IMG/VR virus record: IMGVR_UViG_3300044695_004323 | Coordinates: 1 to 47,402 of that record | Strand: one strand, 5' to 3' | Source of the DNA: a virus | DNA: 47,402 bases | Shown: one piece after another, positions 25,539 to 32,491 of the stretch | How positions within the stretch are numbered: position 1 is the stretch's first letter | Layout: each line of letters begins with the position of its first letter | Notes under the pieces: model-generated | Database searches by the model: none | What the model was told of the DNA's origin: nothing | Seen by the model: only the letters and a program-made list of their open reading frames with translations | Made by a program: the position numbers and the translations under genes

Positions 25539-26428
25539 GCCAGGTCGTTCACCTGCCACCGTACCACGTTGACGCCGTCGCACATGCCGTCCCCTCCTCC
25601 GGCATCGACTGGCATCTGTCAGGGTACGGGATCCCCTCCCTCTGGGCGCGCACCCAGGGGGAGGGGGTGCGGGTGGGCGTCCTGGACACGGGCGTCTGCG
25701 AGGCCCACCCGGCCTTCTACGGGTCGGGCATGCTGCACCGCAACTTCACCAAGGACTGCACGGCCTTCGATTCCAACGGCCATGGCACGCATGTGGCCGG
25801 GATCATCGCCGCCCGCGGCGAGATGATGGGCATCGCCCCAAAGGCGAGCATCATCAGCTGCAAGGTGCTGGGGAACGACGGCTCCGGGTCCATGGATGCC
25901 GTGGCCAGGGCTGTTCACTTCGCCGTGGAGTTTGGCTGCCACATCATCGTCATGTCGCTGGGATCCCCGGTCGGCAGTGCCAGGCTGGAGAAGGCCATCA
26001 TGGCCGCCTCTGCGGTGGGCGTGCCGGTGGTCTGTGCGGCCGGGAATGACGGCGGGCCGGTGTCCTACCCGGCGGCCTACGGCTATACGATTGCGGTCGG
26101 TGCGGTGGACAGGGAACGCAAGATCTGTGAGTTCAGCTGCCGCGGCCGGGAGATCGACGTGGCTGCCCCCGGCCACAAGATCCGGTCCTCCTGGATCCAG
26201 GGAGGGTACGCCACCCTGTCCGGGACCAGCATGGCGGCACCGTTCGTCGCCGGGGTCCTGGCCCTGGCCACGGCCGAGAACAAGTGCCGGCCGCTGGGGT
26301 CCCAGGCCCGGGAGATCATCCGCCAGACCAGCACGGACTTGGGCCCCCCCGGGAAGGACAATGACTATGGGTGGGGTTTGATTAACCCGTCAGCCATTCT
26401 GGATCAGGGGGTTTGCGAGATCCTATGA
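25535..26428 (+). CDS. Subtilisin-like serine protease (S8)
   Basis: 297 residues with an intact S8 catalytic set: Asp51 in VLDTG, His83 in NGHGTHVAG, oxyanion Asn171 in AAGND and Ser232 in SGTSMAAP. Residues 1-40 are a short pro-like segment; no signal peptide is seen, so export would need a holin or lysis. It is ATGA-coupled to a membrane-segment protein upstream and to a single-pass membrane protein downstream. Subtilases are rare in phages. A role in lysis, envelope degradation or virion maturation is plausible. Confidence 0.85.
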   Translation: MSQVVHLPPYHVDAVAHAVPSSGIDWHLSGYGIPSLWARTQGEGVRVGVLDTGVCEAHPAFYGSGMLHRNFTKDCTAFDSNGHGTHVAGIIAARGEMMGIAPKASIISCKVLGNDGSGSMDAVARAVHFAVEFGCHIIVMSLGSPVGSARLEKAIMAASAVGVPVVCAAGNDGGPVSYPAAYGYTIAVGAVDRERKICEFSCRGREIDVAAPGHKIRSSWIQGGYATLSGTSMAAPFVAGVLALATAENKCRPLGSQAREIIRQTSTDLGPPGKDNDYGWGLINPSAILDQGVCEIL

Positions 26429-26637
26429 CACTTCCCCAGATCATTTCCCTGGTGGCGGCTGTCATCGTCGCCAGCCTGTACCTGCGGGACCTGGTTCCGA
26501 CAGGGATTGTTAAGCGGGAACCGGAGACGCTTGGTCACCTCCGCAACATCATCGCCGTGCGGGACGCCTACAAGACCCCTGAGGTCACGGCCCGCTGTAA
26601 CGCCCTGATGGAGGCCCTGCTGGGCATCAAGCCATGA
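26425..26637 (+). CDS. Small single-pass membrane protein, 70 aa
   Basis: Starts in an ATGA overlap with the protease stop. The N-terminus is a transmembrane helix (PQIISLVAAVIVASLYLRDL), followed by a cytoplasmic or periplasmic helical domain. It may be a holin- or spanin-like partner of the protease genes around it; this is based on topology and context only. Confidence 0.6.
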   Translation: MTLPQIISLVAAVIVASLYLRDLVPTGIVKREPETLGHLRNIIAVRDAYKTPEVTARCNALMEALLGIKP

Positions 26638-27044
26638 AGCATGTCCTGGCCGCCGTAGTGGCGGTCGCCCTTGTATGGGCGTTCTATCCAGCCAGCGGCA
26701 CCACTCCGGTTGTGGTTGCCCCTAAGAGCCCGGTCACTGCTGCCCTGTCCCCGGCAAGCCGGCAAGACAAGGCCCGCGTGGCCGCCTTCTACTCGGCCCT
26801 GGCCGACGTTGTGGAGCGGGACCAGGCCGTGATCACCACGGTCGGAGAGTTCCGGGAGCTTCACTCCAGGAGCCTGGACCTGGCGTTCAAGGGGACAGAC
26901 CTGCCGGGAAAACACCCGGGCCTGGACGTGGCGATCAACGCCCAACTGGTGGCAGCTGTAGGGACGGACGATGTCCCGCTCCCACCGGCCAAGCGGCAAG
27001 CCCTCGTCCAGGCCCTGAAGGATGTAGCGAATGCCGCCCGATGA
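26634..27044 (+). CDS. Exported or membrane-anchored protein, 136 aa
   Basis: The N-terminus has a basic residue followed by a hydrophobic stretch (MKHVLAAVVAVALVWAFYPA), a signal peptide or anchor. A Pro/Thr-rich linker and a helical domain follow (KARVAAFYSALADVVERDQA). There is no lipobox Cys. It lies between the two protease genes and overlaps the papain-like gene by 14 bases. A periplasmic partner in the lysis/envelope module is possible. Confidence 0.6.
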   Translation: MKHVLAAVVAVALVWAFYPASGTTPVVVAPKSPVTAALSPASRQDKARVAAFYSALADVVERDQAVITTVGEFRELHSRSLDLAFKGTDLPGKHPGLDVAINAQLVAAVGTDDVPLPPAKRQALVQALKDVANAAR

Positions 27045-27981
27045 ACCGCTCTTCGACAGCACCGACGAGCTGGTCCGTGCCTACGAGGCCGGCGGGTTCA
27101 AAGGCTACCTGCCCTCCGAGCGAGACAAGCAGGAGTTCCTGGAGTCCAACCCCGTCAAGGCCTTCGCCGCCCCAAGCAGCGGAGCCGGGCAGCGTGCCCT
27201 CCTCTGGGGCTACACGCTGGCGTTGGACCCGGGGGCGTATTCTGAGAGGCAGGTAGTTGGTGACTGTGTCAGTCATGGTTCACGTAATGCCCGGGATCTG
27301 ACGCGCGCTGTGTCCCTGCTGGTCGCCGGCCAGCCCTTCGCCTGGCACTGCCGCACCGCCACGGAGCCCACCTACGGGGCGCGTGGTCACGGCGGGGAAG
27401 GCATGTCACCTGCCCGCGCCAGCCGGTTTGAACGGGACACGGGATTCTGCCCGCGGGAGAAGTTCGACGGCGTGGCGGACCTGTCGGTGTACGACGGTCA
27501 CCTGGGTGCCCGGTGGGGCAGGCAGGGTGGCGTGCCAGAGAACGTCCAGGCCCTGTGCCGCCGCAACAAGGTGGGCACCATCACGCTGATCAACAGCGTG
27601 GAGCAGGCCCGGGACGCCCTGTTCAATGGATACGGGATCCACTCCGGGCAGAACGCCGCCTGGTCATCGAAGCCAAACAGCCAGAACATCCACGGCCGCA
27701 GCAGCCCTGGCTGGGCCCATGACATGGCCACGGTGGGAATGGACTTCACCCGCAAGCACTGGCCGTTCGACGTGTTCTTCATTGCGAACAGCTGGGGAAG
27801 GTGGAATACGCCGGTGCCTGATTGGCCCAGCGACTATCCGGCTCAGCCGGCCGGCATGATCGTCACCAAGGCCGATGACTGGGATGTCTGTGTTAACGGC
27901 GGGGACTGCTGGGTGTACTCCGACGTGCAGGGCTTCCCGCCCCGTGCGTTGCCGGACCTGGGGAGCATCGGCCGCATATGA
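27031..27981 (+). CDS. Papain-like cysteine protease
   Basis: 316 residues with a C1-type catalytic layout: Gln74 and Cys79 (QVVGDCVSHG), His230 (GWAHDM) and Asn253 in IANSWG. The order and the NSWG motif are characteristic of papain-fold peptidases. There is no signal peptide. It is the second protease within 1.5 kb, after the subtilase, and is coupled by overlap to its neighbours. Probable targets are envelope or cell-wall proteins, or phage precursor proteins; this is inference. Confidence 0.75.
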   Translation: MPPDEPLFDSTDELVRAYEAGGFKGYLPSERDKQEFLESNPVKAFAAPSSGAGQRALLWGYTLALDPGAYSERQVVGDCVSHGSRNARDLTRAVSLLVAGQPFAWHCRTATEPTYGARGHGGEGMSPARASRFERDTGFCPREKFDGVADLSVYDGHLGARWGRQGGVPENVQALCRRNKVGTITLINSVEQARDALFNGYGIHSGQNAAWSSKPNSQNIHGRSSPGWAHDMATVGMDFTRKHWPFDVFFIANSWGRWNTPVPDWPSDYPAQPAGMIVTKADDWDVCVNGGDCWVYSDVQGFPPRALPDLGSIGRI

Positions 27982-28175
27982 TCTGGAACGAATATACGCC
28001 GGACTACCTGGCGATTATCGCCACCCAGGCCGCGGTGATGTCGCTGGTGGACGAGGCCCCTGCCCCACCCAAGCCGCCGCTACCGAACTGCCCGCAGTGC
28101 AAGGGCACCGGCAAGATCAGGACCGGCGACGGTCAGAACTGGACGGCCTGCCCATGCACAGAGAGAAAAGAATAA
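27978..28175 (+). CDS. Small zinc-ribbon protein, 65 aa
   Basis: ATGA-coupled to the papain-like gene. The C-terminal half contains CPQCKGTGKI and CPC, the pattern of a DnaJ-type CxxCxGxG zinc-binding hairpin. Such tiny CxxCxGxG proteins are common in phages and are thought to bind nucleic acid or proteins. The N-terminal half has a short hydrophobic helix. Confidence 0.6.
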   Translation: MIWNEYTPDYLAIIATQAAVMSLVDEAPAPPKPPLPNCPQCKGTGKIRTGDGQNWTACPCTERKE

Positions 28176-28183
28176 CGGAGCGG

Positions 28184-28360
28184 ATGATGCGAGTCTCTGC
28201 TTCTGACGGCAAGGAAACCTGGGTGTACCAGTTCCCGGAGCCGCTGTGGCGGAAGGCCGTGAAGCGGATCATGCAGGACATGCGGGAGGCCAAGCTGCCA
28301 GAGGAGGCGGCCGGCGGCATCCTGGAGATGATTACGGAGGGCGTGGTTAATGGAGACTGA
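28184..28360 (+). CDS. Hypothetical protein, 58 aa
   Basis: Starts at an ATGATG with CGGAG just upstream. A helical, basic/acidic small protein (LWRKAVKRIMQDMREAKLPE). The frame is open further upstream but overlaps the zinc-ribbon gene. It overlaps the next gene by 11 bases. Not recognised. Confidence 0.5.
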   Translation: MMRVSASDGKETWVYQFPEPLWRKAVKRIMQDMREAKLPEEAAGGILEMITEGVVNGD

Positions 28361-28550
28361 TCAGATCCTGTTGCTCGCCACGCTGGTGGCAGCCGTGGTT
28401 CCTTGGGCCATGAGCATTCATGCCAAGGTCAGCACCATCGCCCACGCTATGGAGGGCTTGCCAGAATTGGTCCGTGAGTCGCAGTTGAAACTAGAGCGGC
28501 ATGAGCAAGCGATCCAGGCTCTCCAAAAAGCAGCAGCTGCTGGTCACTGA
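28350..28550 (+). CDS. Membrane-anchored coiled-coil protein, 66 aa
   Basis: The N-terminal transmembrane helix (ILLLATLVAAVVPWAMSIHA) is followed by a short coiled coil (LVRESQLKLERHEQAIQALQ). This is the layout of small phage spanin-like or holin-like proteins. It is the last gene before the sigma-like factor and overlaps it by 50 bases. A lysis role is inferred from topology and the protease neighbours. Confidence 0.55.
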   Translation: METDQILLLATLVAAVVPWAMSIHAKVSTIAHAMEGLPELVRESQLKLERHEQAIQALQKAAAAGH

Positions 28551-29382
28551 ATATGCTGACATGGTCACGGTGGTGGCCCGGTGCTTCGTCCAGAACAGGC
28601 CGTCATGGCAGCGTTCTGGACTGATCCCGGAGCTGGAAGGCGAAGGGTATCTCGCCCTGTGCCGCGCCGCCCGCACCTACAACCCGGCCCTGCTGCCGTA
28701 CCCCAAGGCCTACTTCGCCAGGGCCATTCTCAACGCCATGCTAAAGAGCATCCGCCGCCTGACCCGCACGCCAGGGGACCGGGTGGGCCTGGACGTAGCG
28801 GAGCAGGAGGCGGCGATCTTCGACCAGCGGGACGACCTGGCCGACGCCATCGCCGGGATGGACGAACGGGACAAGGCGATGGCGATCTGCCGCTTCATCA
28901 GGAAGCAGCGGATCGTTGACCTGGCGGCGGAGTTTCAGCTGAATATCCGCTCAGCGTCCCTGGCATCACGTCGCCTAGCAAGGCAGATCGGGCAACGATT
29001 GGGAATCCCAGACGAGCAGCCTGTGCCAGGTTGTGAATCTCCGACAGGGAATACCAGACGCCTTTCCCCGGGTCGGTGTGTTTCTTCCCAGGCTTCGTCA
29101 CCCGCTCCCGCATCAGCGTCCAGCCGATCTGCCGGTAAGACTGGCCCTCGTCAGCCATCGTCGCCACCCGCTCAGCCAAAGACCGCTCGGCCAGGCAAGG
29201 GACGTAGCGGGCATCCCGCCCCTTCCCCTGCTTCAGCCACCCGTAAGGACGAGCGCCGCCGTAAGGCCGCCCGTGCTTGCGTAGATAGGCGGCAATCTCC
29301 CGGGTCCGCTGGCCGATCATCTCCCGTTCAAACTCAGCGAACGAAGCCAGCTGGTGGAAAAACATCCGGCCGGCGGGGGTAG
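28501..29382 (+). CDS. Sigma-70-like RNA polymerase factor
   Basis: The first 170 residues carry the pattern of a small sigma factor: region 2 at about 43-90 (ELEGEGYLALCRAARTYNPA, then YFARAILNAMLKSIRRL) and region 4 HTH at about 113-168 (RIVDLAAEFQLNIRSASLAS). The remaining 120 residues are Ser/Pro/Arg-rich and lie antisense to the serine recombinase gene, so they are probably read-through rather than a domain. Such phage factors redirect host polymerase, here probably to late genes. Convergent overlap with the recombinase gene is 485 bases. Confidence 0.6.
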   Translation: MSKRSRLSKKQQLLVTEYADMVTVVARCFVQNRPSWQRSGLIPELEGEGYLALCRAARTYNPALLPYPKAYFARAILNAMLKSIRRLTRTPGDRVGLDVAEQEAAIFDQRDDLADAIAGMDERDKAMAICRFIRKQRIVDLAAEFQLNIRSASLASRRLARQIGQRLGIPDEQPVPGCESPTGNTRRLSPGRCVSSQASSPAPASASSRSAGKTGPRQPSSPPAQPKTARPGKGRSGHPAPSPASATRKDERRRKAARACVDRRQSPGSAGRSSPVQTQRTKPAGGKTSGRRG

Positions 29383-29713
29383 CCAGGTCGATGCCCAGGT
29401 CCATGATGATGCACCTGATGCCCCGCTCCTGCCAGCAGTGAACCGTGTCGGCAGCGTCACGCACGCTGCGGAAGACTCTGTCAACCTTGTTGAAGACCAG
29501 CGTGTCGCCTGGATCCATGGAGTCCCAGAGCAGCCTGCCCTGCGGCCGGTTGCGGAGCGGGACGCGGGCCGTGACATCCTCGTCTACGAAGATGTGGGCA
29601 ACGTCCAGGTCCTCCTTCTTGGCCAGGTCCATGATCTTCTCACGCTGGTTCTCAACGCTGTTCTCCTGGTCATCGGTGCTGACGCGGACGTATCCCCACA
29701 GCCTGCCCATCAT
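28898..29713 (-). CDS. Serine recombinase (resolvase/invertase family)
   Basis: 271 residues. The N-terminal catalytic domain has the nucleophile Ser12 in YVRVSTDDQ, the family motif KVDRVFRSVRDAADT, and the helix FHQLASFAEFEREMIGQRT. The C-terminal part has a short HTH-like DNA-binding region (GQSYRQIGWTLMRERVTK, WYSLSEI). The last 30 residues are antisense to region 4 of the sigma-like gene. It is the last gene of the leftward operon. It could invert a tail or promoter segment, resolve multimers or integrate the phage; no matching sites were identified. Confidence 0.8.
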   Translation of the reverse strand: MMGRLWGYVRVSTDDQENSVENQREKIMDLAKKEDLDVAHIFVDEDVTARVPLRNRPQGRLLWDSMDPGDTLVFNKVDRVFRSVRDAADTVHCWQERGIRCIIMDLGIDLATPAGRMFFHQLASFAEFEREMIGQRTREIAAYLRKHGRPYGGARPYGWLKQGKGRDARYVPCLAERSLAERVATMADEGQSYRQIGWTLMRERVTKPGKKHTDPGKGVWYSLSEIHNLAQAARLGFPIVARSALLGDVMPGTLSGYSAETPPPGQRSAAS

Positions 29714-29778
29714 TTCCCCCGCTGAGAAAGCCAGAGTAGAGCAATCACACCAGCCGTACCTATCAGCATGTCAAGCAT
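29710..29778 (-). CDS. Membrane micro-protein, 22 aa
   Basis: A 22-codon frame starting eight bases before the end of the upstream gene and ending in an ATGA overlap with the recombinase start. The product is a single hydrophobic segment (MLIGTAGVIALLWLSQRGK) with a basic C-terminus, a typical single-pass micro-protein. Coupling at both ends supports translation. Function unknown. Confidence 0.5.
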   Translation of the reverse strand: MLDMLIGTAGVIALLWLSQRGK

Positions 29779-30139
29779 CGTTGTCCTCCATGAGCCGCCG
29801 TGCCTGCTCGTCGGTGGTCATGCCAAGGTCACGCATGTGCTGGACGGCATCACGCACACCCTGGTCATTGACCTCCTTGGACTGCGGCACGTACCTGGCC
29901 GGCTGCCAGAAGTTGGACATGAGCTTCCAGCCATCCGGCAGGGCAACAAATGGGAAGGGAACTCGGCCAGAGTCATCGTCATCTAGCATGTCCCACAGGT
30001 CATCCTGCGTGGCGGGCCGGTCCTCCAGTTCGCCTGTAGGTACGAACGCTCCATACTCCCAGGCGACTGGGATATCCATTAGCCGCAGGCCTTGGTTTGG
30101 GTCGCCGCCCCTGGCCAGGATCAGGTACATGTAACTCAT
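29771..30139 (-). CDS. Hypothetical protein, 122 aa
   Basis: Start at the ATG at 30139, with GGAGG seven bases upstream and an ATGA overlap with the preceding gene; a longer frame exists but is less likely. Acidic (DDLWDMLDDDDSGRVPFPFV) with an aromatic-rich middle and a helical C-terminus. No recognised family. Confidence 0.6.
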   Translation of the reverse strand: MSYMYLILARGGDPNQGLRLMDIPVAWEYGAFVPTGELEDRPATQDDLWDMLDDDDSGRVPFPFVALPDGWKLMSNFWQPARYVPQSKEVNDQGVRDAVQHMRDLGMTTDEQARRLMEDNDA

Positions 30140-30468
30140 TTGGTCCTCCTCACCCACCAGCCACTCCGCCGCAGGAAGTCACGCGCCGCCCGCTTCATAC
30201 TCACCTTCACTTCCTTGTCTTCCGGATCCATGCCACGCAGCACACTCATGGCAGACTCGCTGAGCATGGTGTTCCAGGAAGCGTGGACTGCCTCCAGCCA
30301 CACTGCCGTCAGCCCGGCGAGAACGACGTTGGCCATGCCGCCGTCAGTCTCTTGGTTCCGCTTGTGCTGCTGGGCATACAGGTCATGGATGCGCTCCCGT
30401 AGGTCATCTGCCACGTCCATGGCTAGTTGACGCGGGCACGTCTCGGCATCGGCCTTGTCGAAAATCAT
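30136..30468 (-). CDS. Hypothetical protein, 110 aa
   Basis: Start at the ATG at 30468 with GAGGAGG upstream. A helical protein with MDVADDLRERIHDLYAQQHK in the N-terminal half and a basic C-terminus (MKRAARDFLRRSGWWVRRTK) that could bind nucleic acid. ATGA-coupled to the next gene. Not recognised. Confidence 0.55.
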   Translation of the reverse strand: MIFDKADAETCPRQLAMDVADDLRERIHDLYAQQHKRNQETDGGMANVVLAGLTAVWLEAVHASWNTMLSESAMSVLRGMDPEDKEVKVSMKRAARDFLRRSGWWVRRTK

Positions 30469-30495
30469 CGGCACCTCCTCTCGCATTCTACCGGA

Positions 30496-30693
30496 TCAGT
30501 GGGGCAGGACCTGTTCCTGCTCCACCCGCCTCAGCACTCGCAGCACCATCTCCCCGCGGGTCGCTTCCAGCATGGCGTAGTCATCCTGGTCGCCCTGCCA
30601 GCTGGCCTCCTCATATTCCACCAACTCACGCTCCACGCACCGGATCAGGTATGCCAACTCCTGCGGTGTCAGCACCAGTGTGGCTTCAAGCAT
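30496..30693 (-). CDS. Hypothetical protein, 65 aa
   Basis: ATG at 30693 overlapping the end of the HTH gene by eight bases. A helical acidic product (LTPQELAYLIRCVERELVEY, then YAMLEATRGEMVLRVLRRVE), a pattern seen in small uncharacterised phage early proteins. No motif of known function. Confidence 0.55.
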   Translation of the reverse strand: MLEATLVLTPQELAYLIRCVERELVEYEEASWQGDQDDYAMLEATRGEMVLRVLRRVEQEQVLPH

Positions 30694-30976
30694 GGCCCAC
30701 CCCCACGTCGATGGTGAAGGTCAGCGGCGCCGGCTCCACCTGCACCTGGACCGGGGCGGCCAGGCGGAGCATCGGCTTGGCTGCGATCCGCTTGACGTTG
30801 CCGTTCTTCAGCCTGGGCAGGCGGATACCACGCTTGGCCAGGGCATGCTTGCGGCAGGTCAGGGTGCTGTAGGTGATGCCCATCAGGTCGGCCAGGTCAC
30901 GCAGGGTGAGGCCGGCACTGTGGGCTTGGTTGTACTCGGCAATGAAGGTCGGGGCATCGAACCGCAGGGAACGCAT
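30686..30976 (-). CDS. Small HTH DNA-binding protein
   Basis: 96 residues from the ATG at 30976, preceded by GGAGAG; a longer frame upstream spans the hairpin and is rejected. The N-terminal half has an HTH-like segment (LTLRDLADLMGITYSTLTCR) followed by a basic stretch with KRGIRLPRLKNGNVKR. Likely a transcriptional regulator in the early operon. Preceded by a 12-bp hairpin in the intergenic gap. Confidence 0.6.
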   Translation of the reverse strand: MRSLRFDAPTFIAEYNQAHSAGLTLRDLADLMGITYSTLTCRKHALAKRGIRLPRLKNGNVKRIAAKPMLRLAAPVQVQVEPAPLTFTIDVGVGHA

Positions 30977-31005
30977 AGCTTCTCTCCGTGAAGTCAAAGG
31001 GAACA

Positions 31006-31037
31006 GTGGCGAGGGGGCTTGGGCACCCCCTCGCCAC
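31006..31037 (-). terminator. 12-bp intercistronic hairpin (terminator-like)
   Basis: GTGGCGAGGGGG (31006-31017) pairs perfectly with CCCCCTCGCCAC (31026-31037) around an eight-base loop, between the stop of the DUF932 gene and the HTH gene. In the leftward direction it is followed only by a weak T-rich run (TGTTCCCTTTG), so it may attenuate or stabilise rather than fully terminate. Confidence 0.5.
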
Positions 31038-31074
31038 ATGACAGTCCGACAACGCATCGGCCTGCCGTCAGGGA

Positions 31075-31803
31075 TCAGACGGCCAGCAGTTTGCTGCCAA
31101 CCTCGGCATCGACCACGCCGTGCAGACGCTGGGTCCGCTGCGGCAGGTCGCCGTACTTCTTCAGGACTTCGGTCACGCTGTTGAAGTAGGACCACAGCGT
31201 GGGGGCCTGGAACTCCGGGTGGCTGGGCGAGTCGTATTCGTCCAGCACTTCGGAGATCGCACGGGCCGGGATCGCCTTGGCCCGGTAGGACCGCAGCACC
31301 AGGTCATGCAGGTGCGGCAGGCCACGCACCTCAGCCTGCTTGTAGGCTTCGATCCGCTTGGCCTGGTGGCCACGCTTGTCGATCAGCTGGGCCACGCCCT
31401 CATTGACCAGCCGGGGCAGGCGGTCCAGCACCAGGCGGCTGTGCTTGGTCTTGACCACCACCTCGGCCGAGAAGGCCAGGTTGTCGCAGACGAACACCCG
31501 GGATCCCAGGCAGAACGACACGGGGAAGGACTTGTCATGGCTGTTCCGCAGCCCGATGACAGTGGCGTAGTCCGTGCCGCCGGCCAGGGTGATGACGCCG
31601 AACATCCTGGCTCCGCCCGCCGATAGGGCGAAGTTGGAGTCGGTAATCTCCAGGCCGCTGGTGGCGATGGACTGCTCCACCATGCGGACCACGTCGCCGT
31701 GCGGGACGGGGGTCCAGGTGTGAGTACCGACCGGAGTGGTGGCGTCTTCGATCTCGTTGCGGCCTACGACCCGGCCGCCAGCGTGGACAATCAGACCAGT
31801 CAT
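31075..31803 (-). CDS. DUF932 phage/plasmid-like protein
   Basis: 242 residues. The ATG at 31803 follows AAGGAGG. The order FALSAGGARMFGVITL, IGLRNSHDKSFPVSFCLGSR and VFVCDNLAFSAEVVVKTKHS is typical of DUF932 proteins found in phages and plasmids, whose biochemical role is not established. It lies directly downstream of an intrinsic terminator-like hairpin, with only about 15 bases between the T-run and its start codon, so its expression may depend on read-through. Confidence 0.7.
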   Translation of the reverse strand: MTGLIVHAGGRVVGRNEIEDATTPVGTHTWTPVPHGDVVRMVEQSIATSGLEITDSNFALSAGGARMFGVITLAGGTDYATVIGLRNSHDKSFPVSFCLGSRVFVCDNLAFSAEVVVKTKHSRLVLDRLPRLVNEGVAQLIDKRGHQAKRIEAYKQAEVRGLPHLHDLVLRSYRAKAIPARAISEVLDEYDSPSHPEFQAPTLWSYFNSVTEVLKKYGDLPQRTQRLHGVVDAEVGSKLLAV

Positions 31804-31816
31804 GGGAACCTCCTTA

Positions 31817-31854
31817 GGGAAAAAGAAAACCCGGACGGCACGCTGCCGCCCGGG
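31817..31854 (-). terminator. Intrinsic terminator upstream of the DUF932 gene
   Basis: In the leftward transcript, CCGGG (31854-31850) and CCCGG (31834-31830) close a stem containing CGGCA/TGCCG, followed at once by TTTTCTTTTTCCC. This is a canonical stem plus U-tract. The same tract TTTTCTTTTTCCC follows another stem at 37674-37686. It should end transcription from the upstream small-gene operon, possibly only partly. Confidence 0.65.
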
Positions 31855-31865
31855 TAATGGGCATC

Positions 31866-31889
31866 AGTACCGTACATGCGTACAGTACT
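31866..31889. promoter_or_regulatory. Operator-like inverted repeat
   Basis: AGTACCGTAC (31866-31875) and GTACAGTACT (31880-31889) form a dyad matching at nine of ten positions across a four-base spacer ATGC. The length and spacing fit a binding site for a dimeric repressor. It lies between the preceding small gene and the terminator. No other copy was noticed. Confidence 0.35.
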
Positions 31890-31907
31890 CCGTCGATTAA
31901 CTAGCCG

Positions 31908-32099
31908 CTACGGACGATGGACTTCGATTTGGACCTCCTCTGTGGGCCGCCAGTGAGCGTCGGCGTACCGGCTCGCTGCCAGCACCGACTCCCTCTCTTC
32001 CTTGTCCAGCCCGCCAGCTTCCGCCTGCATGACGGTGGCGGAGCGGGCAACGATCAACCACAGTCCGTGCCGCACCTTCTCTGTCAGCCTTGGTTTCAG
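31908..32099 (-). CDS. Small protein, 63 aa, probable CTG start
   Basis: The reading frame that looks like protein (LTEKVRHGLWLIVARSATVM, then DKEERESVLAASRYADAHW) has no ATG, GTG or TTG at its beginning. It has a CTG at 32099 placed six bases after a perfect AGGAGG and overlapping the upstream TGA as CTGA, exactly like the ATGA couplings elsewhere. A GTG in another frame overlaps the ribosome site and gives a product rich in Arg and Ser, which I reject. Function unknown. Confidence 0.45.
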   Translation of the reverse strand: MKPRLTEKVRHGLWLIVARSATVMQAEAGGLDKEERESVLAASRYADAHWRPTEEVQIEVHRP

Positions 32100-32170
32100 T
32101 TGTCACCTCCTATCAGTGTCAGGATCAGCCTCACCACCAGCAACACAACCTCTACCGTGCGGTCATCCAT
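32096..32170 (-). CDS. Hydrophobic micro-protein, 24 aa
   Basis: 24 codons from the ATG at 32170 with GGGAGG upstream. The product has an acidic N-terminus and a hydrophobic core (VEVVLLVVRLILTLIGGDN). Its last codons (GGA GGT) supply the ribosome site of the next gene, and its stop overlaps that gene's CTG start. A membrane peptide or leader peptide is possible. Confidence 0.45.
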   Translation of the reverse strand: MDDRTVEVVLLVVRLILTLIGGDN

Positions 32171-32173
32171 GAC

Positions 32174-32491
32174 CTACTCCCTCCCCTCTGCCTTGGCAAT
32201 AACCCGCTTCACGGCGACGAGCCGCTTGCAAAGGTTGTCCCTGTCGTTCTCCGAATCCACCTGTGCCTGCGCCAGGTCAAGCGCATCTGCTGCCAGCCGC
32301 AGGGCGTCCAGCATCTCAGGGGCACAGGCGATGAGGCGGGCATTGGCCGCAGACTCAGGAACCTCTCGGCGGGTGCTGTTCAGTGGTACCGGCTGATGCC
32401 CGTCATCCCGAAGGAAACGCCAGTCGCCCAGCTTCAGTCGCTGGTTGCGCGTATAGAAGTATGGACTCCACGGTCCCGGCGTATGACTCAT
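32174..32491 (-). CDS. HTPGPW-type phage protein with AAPELL-like core
   Basis: 105 residues from the ATG in a TGATG overlap. The N-terminal SHTPGPW and the segment AANARLIACAPEMLDALRLA are the hallmarks of a very widespread, functionally undefined phage protein family. It ends IAKAEGRE; the codons for EGRE (GAG GGG AGG GAG) form the ribosome site of the next gene. It is one of a tandem group of related small genes. Confidence 0.65.
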   Translation of the reverse strand: MSHTPGPWSPYFYTRNQRLKLGDWRFLRDDGHQPVPLNSTRREVPESAANARLIACAPEMLDALRLAADALDLAQAQVDSENDRDNLCKRLVAVKRVIAKAEGRE

